Positions 26,393-36,032 are shown, counted from the first letter of the stretch. The stretch: DNA of 64,000 nt from Pseudomonas palleroniana (GCF_003031675.1 NZ_PYWX01000046.1:1-64000), one strand, 5' to 3'. A program made the numbers and translations. Notes: generated by a model not told the origin, from the letters alone.

Positions 26393-28540
26393 ATGTCGCT
26401 CAGACAGCTCTCCATTCAATGGAAAATCACCCTGCTCGCCGGCCTTTGCCTGCTGGGGATCGTGACCCTTCTGGTGGGTTTGTCGCTGTATCGCATGGCG
26501 CAGAGTTCCGAGCAGGTCAAAGCGTCCAGCATGCAGATGCTTGATGCAGCCGCCCAGACGCGCATCGAAGCGCAGGGTGAAGGGCAGGCATTGGGCATTC
26601 GCCAGCAGTTCATGGACGCCTACCAGTACGGCCATGGCTTTTCCCGCCAAGTGCTGTTTCTGCGCGAACAGGCTGAAAAGCGCTTTCTCGATGCCTTCGA
26701 CACTCGCGAAGACCTGACTCGCCAGGTCAAGGCCGCGTTGCAGGCCAACCCGGACCTGCTCGGTTTGTCCCTGGTGTTCGAAGCGAATGCGCTCGACGGC
26801 AAGGACGAGTTGTTCGCCAATCAGAAAGAACTGGGCAGTAACGAAAAAGGCCGCTTTGCCCTGTACTGGTCGCAACCCACGCCGGGCAAACTGACCTCGA
26901 TGGCACTGCCCGAAAGCGACATGGCCGATACCAGCGTCGGCCCCAGCGGCGAAAAAGCCAACGCCTGGTTCACCTGCCCACGCACAACCCTCAAACCCTG
27001 CGTGATCGAACCGTATTTTTATGTGATCGACGGGCAGAACGTGCTGATGACCAGTATCGTGTTCCCTTTGATCGTCAACGGCAAAGTCATCGCCTCGCTG
27101 TCGGTGGACATCAACCTCAACAGCTTGCAGGCCGTCAGCCAACAGGCGAGCCAGAAGCTGTATGACGGCCAGACCCAGGTCAGCATCCTCAGCCCGACCG
27201 GCTTGCTCGCCGGCTACAGCCCGGACGCGAGCAAACTCAGCCAGCGCCTGGACCAGGTCGACACTGCCAGCGGCGCGCAGTTGATCAGCGCCCTCGCCGG
27301 CAGCACGCAAACCCGCAGCCTGCGCACCGGCCAGCAACTCAAGGTATTGGCGCCGTTTACACCGATCCCGGGGGGCAAGCCTTGGGGCGTGTTGCTCGAC
27401 GTGCCGGAGAAAGTCTTGGTCGCGCCTGCCGAAGCCCTGAAAGCGCAACTGGATGCCGACAATGCCAAGGGCACCCTGCTGGAACTGAGCCTGGGCCTGT
27501 TGGCTGCGGTGGTGGGCCTGGCGCTGGTGTGGCTGATGGCGCGCAGCGTGACCCGTCCGATTCTCGGCGTGGCGCACATGCTCGAAGACATCGCCAGTGG
27601 CGAAGGCGACCTGACCCGCCGCCTGGCCTACGACAAAAAAGATGAGCTGGGCCAACTGGCCGGCTGGTTCAACCGCTTCCTCGACAAGCTGCAGCCGATC
27701 ATTGCCGAAGTGAAACGCTCAGTGCAGGACGCCCGTGGCACCGCCGACCAATCCGCCGCGATCGCCACTGAAACCAGCGCCGGCATGGAACAGCAATACC
27801 GCCAGGTCGATCAGGTCGCCACCGCCTCCCATGAAATGAGCGCCACCGCCCAGGATGTCGCCCGCAGCGCGGCCCAAGCTGCCCAGGCCGCACGCGATGC
27901 CGACCAGGCCACACGTGAAGGCTTGACGGTGATCGACCGTACCACCAGCAACATCGGTGCGCTGGCCGCCGACATGAGCACCGCCATGGCCCAAGTCGAG
28001 GGCCTGGCAGCCAACAGCGAACAAATCGGTTCGGTGCTGGAAGTGATCCGTGGCATCGCCGAGCAGACCAACCTGCTGGCACTCAACGCCGCCATCGAAG
28101 CGGCCCGGGCCGGTGAAGCTGGGCGTGGGTTTGCCGTGGTTGCCGACGAGGTGCGTAACCTGGCGCGACGTACCCAGGAGTCGGTGGAAGAAACCCGCCT
28201 GGTGATCGAGCAATTGCAAAGCGGCACCACCGAGGTGGTCGGCGCCATGGGCAACAGCCATCGCCAGGCTCAGGGCAGTGTCGAACAGGTCGGCCAGGCG
28301 GTGACGGCCTTGCGCCAGATTGGCGAGGCGGTCACCGTGATCAGCGACATGAACCTGCAAATCGCCAGCGCTGCCGAGGAACAAAGCGCGGTGGCTGAAG
28401 AGATCAACAGTAATGTGGCGACGATTCGGGATGTGACCGAGTCGTTGTCGGAACAGGCCAATGAGTCGGCGCGGGTCAGCCAGGCGTTGAACAGCCTGGC
28501 GAATCAACAGCAGGGGCTGATGGATCAATTCAGGGTCTGA
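26393..28540 (+). CDS. Methyl-accepting chemotaxis protein with large periplasmic sensor
   Basis: A 715-residue receptor: TM1 at about 12-34, an unusually large periplasmic region of about 335 residues, TM2 at about 375-398, HAMP (EDIASGEGDLTRRLAYDKKD) and a signalling domain with the tip EQTNLLALNAAIEAARAGEA. The periplasmic part contains a Cache-like second half (YFYVIDGQNVLMTSIVFPLI then VIASLSVDINLNSLQ), so a double-Cache-type sensor is likely. The two Cys (FTCPRTTLKPCV) may form a disulfide in the sensor. ATG 26393 has AAGGA upstream. The ligand is unknown. Confidence 0.92.
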   Translation: MSLRQLSIQWKITLLAGLCLLGIVTLLVGLSLYRMAQSSEQVKASSMQMLDAAAQTRIEAQGEGQALGIRQQFMDAYQYGHGFSRQVLFLREQAEKRFLDAFDTREDLTRQVKAALQANPDLLGLSLVFEANALDGKDELFANQKELGSNEKGRFALYWSQPTPGKLTSMALPESDMADTSVGPSGEKANAWFTCPRTTLKPCVIEPYFYVIDGQNVLMTSIVFPLIVNGKVIASLSVDINLNSLQAVSQQASQKLYDGQTQVSILSPTGLLAGYSPDASKLSQRLDQVDTASGAQLISALAGSTQTRSLRTGQQLKVLAPFTPIPGGKPWGVLLDVPEKVLVAPAEALKAQLDADNAKGTLLELSLGLLAAVVGLALVWLMARSVTRPILGVAHMLEDIASGEGDLTRRLAYDKKDELGQLAGWFNRFLDKLQPIIAEVKRSVQDARGTADQSAAIATETSAGMEQQYRQVDQVATASHEMSATAQDVARSAAQAAQAARDADQATREGLTVIDRTTSNIGALAADMSTAMAQVEGLAANSEQIGSVLEVIRGIAEQTNLLALNAAIEAARAGEAGRGFAVVADEVRNLARRTQESVEETRLVIEQLQSGTTEVVGAMGNSHRQAQGSVEQVGQAVTALRQIGEAVTVISDMNLQIASAAEEQSAVAEEINSNVATIRDVTESLSEQANESARVSQALNSLANQQQGLMDQFRV

Positions 28541-28574
28541 ACACCGCAGAAGATTCAATATGGAGGGCGCTGTG

Positions 28575-29894
28575 TCAGCTCTGGCGTTTGGGGAGTTCGA
28601 CCAGCACCTTCAGGCCTCCCAGCCGGCTCTCCTGCAACTGCAAGACCCCGCCCCACACCTCGACGATATCGCGCACGATCCCCAACCCAAGGCCATGGCC
28701 GTCGATCTGCTCATCCAGACGCGTGCCGCGGCTGAGCACCTTGTCGCGGTCGGTCTCGGGAATACCGGGGCCGTCGTCTTCCACGGCCAACCGATAGGTC
28801 TGCGCCGTTTCGCCGATGCTCAGGCAGACTTCGGCGTCTGCCCATTTGCAGGCGTTATCCAGCAGGTTGCCGAGCAGTTCCAGCAGGTCTTCGCGGTCCC
28901 AGGGTAATTGCAGCCCGGGCGACACCTGATAGCTCAAGTCCAGGTGTTCACCGTGGATCATGTTGAGCGTGGCCAACAGGCTGGGCAGTTCTTTTTCACA
29001 GTCAAACAAGGCGCCGGGCAGGGTTTCACCGGCCAGGCGTGCGCGGTTGAGTTCACGATTGAGGCGTTGCTGCACTTGCTCAAGCTGCTCACGCAACAAC
29101 TTGCTCAGTTGCGGATGGTCCTTGAGCGGCTCGCTGGACGCTGCGCTCAATAACACGGCCAGCGGGGTCTTCAAGGCATGACCGAGGTTGCCCAGGGCGT
29201 TGCGTGAACGCTTGAGGCTGTCTTCAGTGTGGGCCAGCAGGTGGTTGATCTGCGCCACCAGCGGCTCCAGCTCCAGCGGCACCTGGGTATCGAGCTGCGA
29301 GCGTTGGCCTTGTTGTAACTGGGCGATCTGTTCGCGGGCGGTCTCCAACGGGCGCAATGCACGACGTACGGTCACCCGTTGCAGGATCAACACCAGCAAC
29401 AACGCCGCCAACCCCAGCACCAGACCGATTTGCCGCATCAGGCGAAAGCTTTCCCGCACAGGTGTGTAGTCCTGGGCCACGCTGATGGAAATCGACTGCC
29501 CAAAACGTTTGTAGTCCGAACGCAATACCAGCAGTTGCTGGCCCTCCGGCCCCAATTGCAGGTTGCCTTTGAGACCGGTCTGCGGCAGGCGCGGCAGCTC
29601 CTGGTCCCACAGCGAGCGGGAACGCCAGTGAACATCGGCAAAATCAATCCGAAAGTAATGCCCGGAAAACGGTCGCTGATAAGCCGGTGACAAACGGTGC
29701 TCATCGAGTTGCACGCCATCGGCCCCCCGCACCAACGCAACCAGCAGGTTCTCGCTATCGTTGCGCAGCCCCGCCTCCAGGTAGCGTTGCAACCCGGCTT
29801 CGAACAACCACAGGCTGGTCTGCGCCAGCACCACGCCGACGACCACCATCACACTGACCAGGCCCAGGCTCAGGCGCCGCTGAATGGACTTCAT
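28575..29894 (-). CDS. Sensor histidine kinase (PhoQ-like)
   Basis: A 439-residue inner-membrane kinase: TM1 at about 10-30, a periplasmic sensor of about 120 residues, TM2 at about 155-175, HAMP-like linker, and a DHp domain with the phospho-acceptor His239 in LGHALKTPLAVL, the form seen in PhoQ-type kinases. The ATPase domain shows LLGNLLDNACKWA (N box), EDDGPGIP (G1) and GHGLGLGIVRDIVE (G2). It overlaps the regulator gene by 4 nt. The inducing signal is unknown; the PepSY neighbour suggests an envelope or cation signal. Confidence 0.92.
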   Translation of the reverse strand: MKSIQRRLSLGLVSVMVVVGVVLAQTSLWLFEAGLQRYLEAGLRNDSENLLVALVRGADGVQLDEHRLSPAYQRPFSGHYFRIDFADVHWRSRSLWDQELPRLPQTGLKGNLQLGPEGQQLLVLRSDYKRFGQSISISVAQDYTPVRESFRLMRQIGLVLGLAALLLVLILQRVTVRRALRPLETAREQIAQLQQGQRSQLDTQVPLELEPLVAQINHLLAHTEDSLKRSRNALGNLGHALKTPLAVLLSAASSEPLKDHPQLSKLLREQLEQVQQRLNRELNRARLAGETLPGALFDCEKELPSLLATLNMIHGEHLDLSYQVSPGLQLPWDREDLLELLGNLLDNACKWADAEVCLSIGETAQTYRLAVEDDGPGIPETDRDKVLSRGTRLDEQIDGHGLGLGIVRDIVEVWGGVLQLQESRLGGLKVLVELPKRQS

Positions 29895-30559
29895 GCAGGG
29901 CTGGCGCCAAACCGGTAACCCTGGCCGCGCCGGGTTTCGATCACACTGCGGCCCAACTTGCGGCGCAGATGGTTGACGTGGACTTCCAGCACATTGGAAT
30001 CGCGCTCGCTCTCGCCGTCGTATAAATGTTCAGCCAAGTGGCTTTTCGACAGGATCTGCTGGGGGTGCAGCATGAAGTAGCGCAGCAGGCGAAACTCGGC
30101 GGCGGTCAGCTGGATCTCGTCACCATCGCGCAGCACACACTGGCGCCCCTCATCCAGGTGCAGTCCGGCGGCCTGCAAGGTCGGCTGGTTGGCCTGGCCG
30201 TGGGAACGGCGCAACAGTGACTGAATGCGCAAGAACAACTCTTCAGGATGAAAGGGTTTGGCGAGGTAATCATCCGCGCCGGCCTTGAGCCCTTCGATAC
30301 GCTCGGCCCAGGAATCGCGGGCGGTCAGAATCAGCACCGGCGTGACCAGTGACGCCGCACGCCATTGCGCCAGGACTTCAAGCCCGGGCAGGCCGGGTAA
30401 GCCAAGATCCAGAATGATCAGGTCATAGGGCTCGCTGCTGCCCTGATAGGCTGCATCACGGCCATCGGCCAGCCAGTCGACGGCGTAGCCCTGGCGTTGC
30501 AGGCCGGCCAGCAGCTCATCGGCGAGGGGAACGTTGTCTTCCACCAGAAGCAGGCGCAT
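29891..30559 (-). CDS. OmpR/PhoP-family response regulator
   Basis: A 222-residue DNA-binding regulator. Receiver domain: acidic pocket VEDN, phospho-acceptor Asp51 in LIILDLGLPGLPG, Thr79 (ILTARD) and the Lys in YLAKPFHPEEL. The C-terminal winged helix has LTAAEFRLLRYFML and NVLEVHVNHLRRKLG. Its start overlaps the PepSY-gene stop by 1 nt and its end overlaps the kinase start by 4 nt, so the three are one translationally coupled operon. Confidence 0.95.
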   Translation of the reverse strand: MRLLLVEDNVPLADELLAGLQRQGYAVDWLADGRDAAYQGSSEPYDLIILDLGLPGLPGLEVLAQWRAASLVTPVLILTARDSWAERIEGLKAGADDYLAKPFHPEELFLRIQSLLRRSHGQANQPTLQAAGLHLDEGRQCVLRDGDEIQLTAAEFRLLRYFMLHPQQILSKSHLAEHLYDGESERDSNVLEVHVNHLRRKLGRSVIETRRGQGYRFGASPA

Positions 30560-30882
30560 CAGTCGTCTTCCTTATCTTTGAGCAGCGCGCCGGTGCTCGC
30601 GTCGAGCTCGATTTCGCGCACGACTCCCTCCACCGTCAACAACTCGATTTCGTAGATATAGGGCACCGGGCGGTCCTTGTGCTCCTCAAGCTCGGCATCG
30701 AGCAACTTGGCACCGGGGTAGCGTTCCAGCGCCGGGCCCAGCAAGTGCTCCAGAGGGGCGATGACGCCCTTCTGACGCAGACGCAAGGCTTCGTCCGGAC
30801 CGAGGTCGTGGGCCGTCAGGTGGGAGCTGGTCAATAGCAACACCAATGCCATTGAACCGCCCCCCCGTAGATTTACCTTCAT
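30559..30882 (-). CDS. PepSY domain protein, first gene of the two-component operon
   Basis: A 107-residue protein with a signal peptide (about residues 1-24, ending HLTAHD) and a periplasmic PepSY domain: DEALRLRQKGVIAPLEHLL then YEIELLTVEGVVREIELDAS. PepSY proteins often regulate proteases or accompany metal- and cation-responsive systems. In P. aeruginosa, PepSY genes sit beside the BqsRS/CarRS system, and this arrangement resembles it, but orthology is not shown. It may be a target of the downstream regulator and part of its feedback. Confidence 0.88.
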   Translation of the reverse strand: MKVNLRGGGSMALVLLLTSSHLTAHDLGPDEALRLRQKGVIAPLEHLLGPALERYPGAKLLDAELEEHKDRPVPYIYEIELLTVEGVVREIELDASTGALLKDKEDD

Positions 30883-31030
30883 TGCGTATCCTGCTGTTCC
30901 TTGAGGTCACCACGTTAACCGTCGCAACTTAACTGAAACTGAATTGCCACCATGGCAATTTTCATCGATCAGCGGCCCCATCGCCAGGCCAGATTTCCTA
31001 TACTGCCGGCTCGCTTCAAAAGAGACCGGT

Positions 31031-32110
31031 ATGACAGCCATCCACATCAAGTTTCCCGCCTTGACCCTCAAGGCCGGCCAGCGCGCCCTGACGCGTATTC
31101 GCGAACAGGGCCTCAAGCCCGCCGATGTCGGCATCCTACCCGGTGCGGCCGGTGGCCCCAAGGCCTTGGGGATTCAGGGCCTGGACCTGGCGCTGTTCGG
31201 CGACTGGCTGCCTCGCGCTCCCCGTGAGCGCGCGCTGATCGGCGCCTCCATCGGTTCCTGGCGATTTGCCAGTGCCTGCCTGCCCGACCCGGTACAAGGT
31301 TTGCTCGACCTCGGTCGCCTGTACAACGAACAGAGCTTCGCTAAAGGCGTGACCATGGCCGAGGTCACCCAAAGCTGCCGGCGCATGCTCGATGACTTGC
31401 TGGCCGGCCGTGATGCACAGGTGCTGGCCACTCCCCACTATCGCCTGAACATCATGGTGGTCAAGAGCCATGGCCTGCTCGCCGATGACCATCGCGGGCG
31501 CCTGGGCCTGGGCCTGACTTCGGTGATTGCCGATAACTTGCGCGGTCGTGCACGGTTATCGCGGCATTTTGAACGGTTGATCATCCACGACCCACGCCAG
31601 GCGCCACCGTTGCATCCGTTGACGGATTTCCCATCGCGTTTCCTGCAACTGGAACTGGGCAACCTGCGCCAGGCCTTGCTGGCCTCAGGCTCCATTCCCA
31701 TGGTGATGCAAGGCATACGCGACCTGCCCGGCGCCGGCCACGGCACCTACCGCGACGGCGGCTTGCTGGACTACCACCTCGACCTGCCCTACCACGGCGA
31801 CGACATCGTGCTGTATCCGCACTTTACCGACCGGGTCATCCCTGGCTGGTTTGACAAGGGCCTGCCGTGGCGGCGCAGCAATCAGCAGGGTTTGCAGGAT
31901 GTGTTGCTGCTGGCACCGTCCAAGGACTACCTGGCCCGCCTGCCCCACGGCAAGCTGCCGGACCGCAGCGACTTCAAGCGCTTCATGGGCGATGACCCGA
32001 GCCGCAACAAGTACTGGCAAACGGCAATGAGCGAAAGCCGGCGGTTGGGCGATGAGTTCCTGGAACTGGTCGATAAGGGCGGCCTGGGCGAACGCTTGCA
32101 GGCGCTTTGA
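31031..32110 (+). CDS. Patatin-like phospholipase family protein
   Basis: A 359-residue protein. Patatin motifs: a glycine-rich oxyanion segment LPGAAGGPKALGIQGLD, the nucleophile elbow IGASIGSWRFAS (G-A-S-I-G), and the DG dyad in YRDGGLLDYHLDLPY. No signal peptide is visible, so it is likely cytoplasmic, unlike the secreted ExoU/PlpD types. Expected activity is lipid acyl hydrolysis by the Ser-Asp dyad. ATG 31031 gives the natural N terminus; it is divergent from the PepSY gene. The physiological substrate is unknown. Confidence 0.87.
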   Translation: MTAIHIKFPALTLKAGQRALTRIREQGLKPADVGILPGAAGGPKALGIQGLDLALFGDWLPRAPRERALIGASIGSWRFASACLPDPVQGLLDLGRLYNEQSFAKGVTMAEVTQSCRRMLDDLLAGRDAQVLATPHYRLNIMVVKSHGLLADDHRGRLGLGLTSVIADNLRGRARLSRHFERLIIHDPRQAPPLHPLTDFPSRFLQLELGNLRQALLASGSIPMVMQGIRDLPGAGHGTYRDGGLLDYHLDLPYHGDDIVLYPHFTDRVIPGWFDKGLPWRRSNQQGLQDVLLLAPSKDYLARLPHGKLPDRSDFKRFMGDDPSRNKYWQTAMSESRRLGDEFLELVDKGGLGERLQAL

Positions 32111-32186
32111 CCGAGCGGTATGCGCGGCGAGGGATCAAACTGTTAAACTCGCCGCCTGCCAGATACCTGACCGAGCTGAAAACACT

Positions 32187-32543
32187 GTGGAAATCTTCAA
32201 AGAGTTTACTTTCGAATCCGCCCACCGCCTGCCCCACGTACCGGAAGGCCATAAATGCGGGCGCCTGCATGGGCATTCGTTCAAGGTGGCCATCCACCTG
32301 AGCGGCGACCTCGACCCTCATACCGGCTGGATTCGCGACTTTTCGGAGATCAAGGCGATTTTCAAGCCGCTCTACGAACGTCTCGATCATAACTACCTCA
32401 ATGACATTCCCGGCCTGGAAAACCCCACCAGTGAAGTGCTGGCCAAGTGGATCTGGAACGAGTTGAAACCGCTGTTGCCGGAACTCAGCGCGATCCGCAT
32501 TCACGAGACGTGCACCAGCGGCTGCATCTATCGCGGCGAATAG
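32187..32543 (+). CDS. queD: 6-carboxy-5,6,7,8-tetrahydropterin synthase
   Basis: A 118-residue cytoplasmic enzyme that converts dihydroneopterin triphosphate to 6-carboxytetrahydropterin on the way to queuosine in tRNA. Zinc ligands come from FESAHRLPHV and GRLHGHSFKV; the catalytic Cys is in GHKCGRLHGH; the C terminus has IRIHETCTSGCIYRG. It starts with GTG at 32187 (VEIFKEFTFESA), the family start; no strong ribosome site is visible, so expression may be low. A terminator follows. Confidence 0.95.
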   Translation: MEIFKEFTFESAHRLPHVPEGHKCGRLHGHSFKVAIHLSGDLDPHTGWIRDFSEIKAIFKPLYERLDHNYLNDIPGLENPTSEVLAKWIWNELKPLLPELSAIRIHETCTSGCIYRGE

Positions 32544-32558
32544 ACCGGCGATGTAAAG

Positions 32559-32584
32559 AAACCACCCTTGCGGTGGTTTTTTTA
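32559..32584 (+). terminator. Rho-independent terminator of queD
   Basis: AAACCACC, the loop CTTGC and GGTGGTTT form a hairpin followed by a T run, 16 nt after the queD stop. Confidence 0.88.
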
Positions 32585-32639
32585 TACCCCGCGTAGCACC
32601 CTTCCACCGGCAAGCCCTGTGCAGAACAAAGGAGACCCC

Positions 32640-33263
32640 ATGGAAAACACTTGGCTGGCCCAGGCCAAACGCTTGCAAGCGTTGGCGTCCACCGGGCTGC
32701 ATTTTTGCACCGACGACTTCGAGCGTGAGCGCCTGGAGGAAATCGCCGAGATTGCCCACAGCATGCTCGCGCAATTGGGCAGTGTGCCGCTGGAACGCAT
32801 CACTGGGCTGGTGCCGGACTTTGCGAAGCGCTACTCCACGCCGATGATCGATGTGCGGGGTGCGGTGATCGAGGGCGAACGGATTCTGCTGGTGAAAGAG
32901 CTGACCGATGGCTGTTGGGCGCTGCCTGGGGGTTATGCCGATATCGGCTTGTCGGCGGCCGAGAATATCGTCAAGGAAATTCGCGAAGAGGCCGGTCTGA
33001 GCGTCACCGCACGGGCCCTGTACAGCGTCACCCACAAGGCCAAGGGTTTGTATCGACCGGATGTGCGGGACTTCTACAAGCTGTATTTCCTTTGCGAACG
33101 GGTGGATCAGCTCGCGCCCGCGGCGGGGTTCGAAACCACGGACGTGGGCTTTTTCAGCCTGGATGACCTGCCGCCCCTGTCCCGTGGGCGCACCATCGAA
33201 AGTGATCTTGAGGCGGCTTTTGCGTTTCATCGTGGCGAGACCACACACACGCTGTTCGACTGA
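32640..33263 (+). CDS. Nudix hydrolase with NUDIX_N-type N-terminal domain
   Basis: A 207-residue enzyme. An N-terminal helical domain (about 1-60, DDFERERLEEIAEIAHSML) precedes a Nudix fold whose box is GGYADIGLSAAENIVKEIRE followed by EAGL; the first Glu of the usual Gx5E is replaced by Leu, as in other members with this N domain. Such enzymes hydrolyse ADP-ribose or related nucleoside diphosphates. ATG 32640 has AAGGAG 6 nt upstream. The substrate is inferred from family only. Confidence 0.9.
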   Translation: MENTWLAQAKRLQALASTGLHFCTDDFERERLEEIAEIAHSMLAQLGSVPLERITGLVPDFAKRYSTPMIDVRGAVIEGERILLVKELTDGCWALPGGYADIGLSAAENIVKEIREEAGLSVTARALYSVTHKAKGLYRPDVRDFYKLYFLCERVDQLAPAAGFETTDVGFFSLDDLPPLSRGRTIESDLEAAFAFHRGETTHTLFD

Positions 33264-33350
33264 TCCAATTTGTATCATCGCTGCACTGCTTTCGTGCCCG
33301 ACAAGGCACCGCACGCCCCTCCCAGTGTTTTGCGGCTATTTGACGACACA

Positions 33351-33364
33351 GACCGTTTGCGGTC
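33351..33364. promoter_or_regulatory. Short palindrome upstream of codB
   Basis: GACCG, TTTG and CGGTC form a 14-bp inverted repeat 75 nt before the codB start, in the 176-base gap after the Nudix gene. It could be an operator; no regulator gene lies nearby. Confidence 0.3.
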
Positions 33365-33439
33365 GTGCGCCGGTCACCACTACTGATTTGGCACGCACGG
33401 TGCAACAGACCTGCGTCATTCATTCAGGGAGCAAGGCAC

Positions 33440-34708
33440 ATGACGCAGCAAGAACCGGGCAACGATTACCCCCTCAGCGAAGTCCCCTTGCATGCGCGCA
33501 AGGGCCTGGCTTCCACCGCCATGGTGCTGCTGGGCTTTACCTTTTTTACTGCAACCATGTTCGCCGGCGGCAAGCTGGGCGTGGCGTTCAGCTTTATCGA
33601 CATGCTCGGCGTCGTGGCATTGGGTAACTTGCTGTTGGGCATTTACGCTGCGGGGCTGGGTTACATCGCCTTCAAGAGTGGCCTGAATTCGGTACTGATG
33701 GGGCGCTTCTGCTTCGGCGAAGTGGGCAGCAAACTCAGCGACCTGATCCTCGGTTTTACCCAGATCGGCTGGTACGCCTGGGGAACAGCCACCGCCGCCG
33801 TGGTGCTGGGTAAATATCTCGAGTTGAGCCAAGGCAGCGTATTGGCCTTGATGGTGTTGTTCGGCCTGGTATTTTGCGCCACCGCCTATGTGGGTTATCG
33901 CGGGTTGGAGATTCTGTCCTACATCGCGGTGCCGGCCATGGGCATTCTATTGTTTCTATCCATGTGGGTCGCCACCGTGAAAGTGGGTGGCTTGAATGGC
34001 CTGTTGGCGGTGGTGCCGACCGCTCAACTGGACCTGTCCACGGCCGTCACCCTGGTGTTCGGCACCTTTGTCAGCGGCGCAACCCAGGCCACCAACTGGA
34101 CCCGGTTCTCGCGTTCGGCCAAGGTTGCAGTGCTGGCCAGCCTGATCGGATTTTTTATCGGGAATGGCTTGATGGTGTTGATCGGCGCTTACGGCGCCAT
34201 CGTTTATCAACAACCCGATGTGGTGGAAGTGTTGCTGCTGCAAGGTTTCGCCATGGCCGCGATGGCAATGTTGCTGCTCAACATCTGGAGCACCCAGGAC
34301 AACACCATCTACAACTTTGCCGTGGCCGGTTGCAACTTGCTGCGCACCCGGCGTCGCAAGACCGTCACCCTTGCAGGCGCGGTGATCGGCACCCTGCTGG
34401 CGTTGCTCGGCATGTACGACAGGCTGGTGCCTTACCTGATCCTGCTGGGCACGGTGATACCGCCGATTGGCGGGGTGATCATGGCGGACTTCTTTTACCG
34501 TTATCGCGGGCAATACCCGCGCCTGGCCGAGGTGCAGCTGCCGGCTTTCAACTGGCCGGGCTTGATCGCCTATGCCGTCGGTACCGTGCTGGCATTCAAC
34601 TCCCCCTGGGTCGCGCCACTGGTGGGCATCGTCGCGGCATCGCTGACTTACATCGCGCTCACTGCCGCACTGCGCGCGCGGGCACCCTTGGCAGACGCCC
34701 CGGCATGA
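33440..34708 (+). CDS. codB: Cytosine permease
   Basis: A 422-residue inner-membrane NCS1-family symporter that imports cytosine. It has about 12 hydrophobic segments; the motifs TAMVLLGFTFFTATMFAGGK, YGYRGLEILSYIAVPAM-type helix 5 and the C-terminal NSPWVAPLVGIVAASLTYIA match CodB. ATG 33440 follows GGGAGCAAG. The codA gene is 76 nt downstream, so both form a pyrimidine-salvage unit: CodB brings in cytosine and CodA deaminates it. Confidence 0.93.
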   Translation: MTQQEPGNDYPLSEVPLHARKGLASTAMVLLGFTFFTATMFAGGKLGVAFSFIDMLGVVALGNLLLGIYAAGLGYIAFKSGLNSVLMGRFCFGEVGSKLSDLILGFTQIGWYAWGTATAAVVLGKYLELSQGSVLALMVLFGLVFCATAYVGYRGLEILSYIAVPAMGILLFLSMWVATVKVGGLNGLLAVVPTAQLDLSTAVTLVFGTFVSGATQATNWTRFSRSAKVAVLASLIGFFIGNGLMVLIGAYGAIVYQQPDVVEVLLLQGFAMAAMAMLLLNIWSTQDNTIYNFAVAGCNLLRTRRRKTVTLAGAVIGTLLALLGMYDRLVPYLILLGTVIPPIGGVIMADFFYRYRGQYPRLAEVQLPAFNWPGLIAYAVGTVLAFNSPWVAPLVGIVAASLTYIALTAALRARAPLADAPA

Positions 34709-34784
34709 ATCCGGCCGGGAATGCTAACCTTGGAGCCGTCCAGCGCTGTCTGCCTGATTGTTTTTAGCCAAGAGGAACTTGCCC

Positions 34785-36032
34785 ATGCATATCATCAATG
34801 CCCGCCTGCGCAACCGTGAAGGCCTGCACGATCTGCACCTGGAACACGGCCGGATCGCCAGCATCAGCGCGCAAACGGCGGCGCCGATTTTATCGCCCGG
34901 CGACTTGGATGCCGCCGGTAACCTGGTGACCCCCCCATTCGTCGAACCACACATTCATCTGGACGCAACCCTTACCGCCGGTGAGCCGCGCTGGAACATG
35001 AGCGGTACCTTGTTCGAAGGTATCGAGTGCTGGGGCGAACGCAAAGCCACCATCACTTATGAAGACACCAAGGCCCGCGCCACAAAAACCATCGAGGCCC
35101 TCGCGGCCCATGGCATTCAGCATGTGCGCACGCACGTCGATGTCACCGACCCCGACCTCACCGCGTTGAAAGCCATGCTGGAGGTGCGCGAAGCAACCAC
35201 GCACCTGATTGATCTGCAGATCGTCGCGTTTCCCCAGGAAGGCATCGAGTCGTTCCGCAATGGCCGGGCCTTGATGGAGGAAGCTATTCGCCTGGGCGCC
35301 GATGTCATCGGTGGCATCCCCCACTTTGAATACACTCGCGACCAAGGCGTCAGTTCGGTGAAGTTCCTCATGGACCTGGCCGAACGCACCGGTTGCCTGG
35401 TGGACGTACACTGCGACGAAACCGACGACCCGCATTCACGCTTCCTCGAAGTACTCGCCGAAGAAGCCCGCAGCCGCGACATGGGCGCCCGCGTCACCGC
35501 CAGCCACACCACGGCCATGGGCTCCTACGACAACGCTTACTGCGCCAAACTGTTTCGCCTGCTGGGACACTCCGGTATCAGCTTTGTGTCGTGCCCGACC
35601 GAAAGTATCCACCTGCAGGGCCGCTTCGACAGTTTTCCGAAACGGCGCGGCGTCACTCGCGTCAACGAATTGCTCGAAGCCGGTATGAACGTCTGTTTTG
35701 GCCAAGACTCCATCGTCGACCCCTGGTACCCATTGGGTAATGGCAACATCCTGCGTGTACTCGAAGCCGGTTTGCACATCTGCCATATGCTCGGTTACCG
35801 CAACCTGCAATCGGCCCTCGACCTGGTGACCGACAACAGCGCCAAGGCCATGGCCCTCGGGGACCGCTACGGGCTGGAGCCCGGTCGACCGGCGAATCTG
35901 TTGATCCTCTCGGCCAACAGTGACTATGAGGTGATCCGCAGTCAGGGCCTGCCGTTGTACTCGATCCGCAACGGTAAAGTGCTGATGAAGCGGCAACCGG
36001 CACAGGTGGAGTTTGCGCACACGCCAGGCTAG
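34785..36032 (+). CDS. codA: Cytosine deaminase
   Basis: A 415-residue amidohydrolase that converts cytosine to uracil and ammonia. Metal ligands and substrate residues are visible: VEPHIHLDATLTAG (HxH), LVDVHCDETDDPHS, VTASHTTAMGSYDN and CFGQDSIVDPWYPLGNGN, as in E. coli CodA. ATG 34785 is the start. The gene ends inside a 4-base overlap with the convergent lipase gene, so the two loci have no intergenic terminator. Confidence 0.96.
   Translation: MHIINARLRNREGLHDLHLEHGRIASISAQTAAPILSPGDLDAAGNLVTPPFVEPHIHLDATLTAGEPRWNMSGTLFEGIECWGERKATITYEDTKARATKTIEALAAHGIQHVRTHVDVTDPDLTALKAMLEVREATTHLIDLQIVAFPQEGIESFRNGRALMEEAIRLGADVIGGIPHFEYTRDQGVSSVKFLMDLAERTGCLVDVHCDETDDPHSRFLEVLAEEARSRDMGARVTASHTTAMGSYDNAYCAKLFRLLGHSGISFVSCPTESIHLQGRFDSFPKRRGVTRVNELLEAGMNVCFGQDSIVDPWYPLGNGNILRVLEAGLHICHMLGYRNLQSALDLVTDNSAKAMALGDRYGLEPGRPANLLILSANSDYEVIRSQGLPLYSIRNGKVLMKRQPAQVEFAHTPG

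Noticed and set aside
28575..30882. Naming the two-component genes bqsRS, carRS or phoPQ
   Set aside because: The RExxE iron motif of BqsS is not visible in the sensor region, and motif-level similarity cannot separate these systems.
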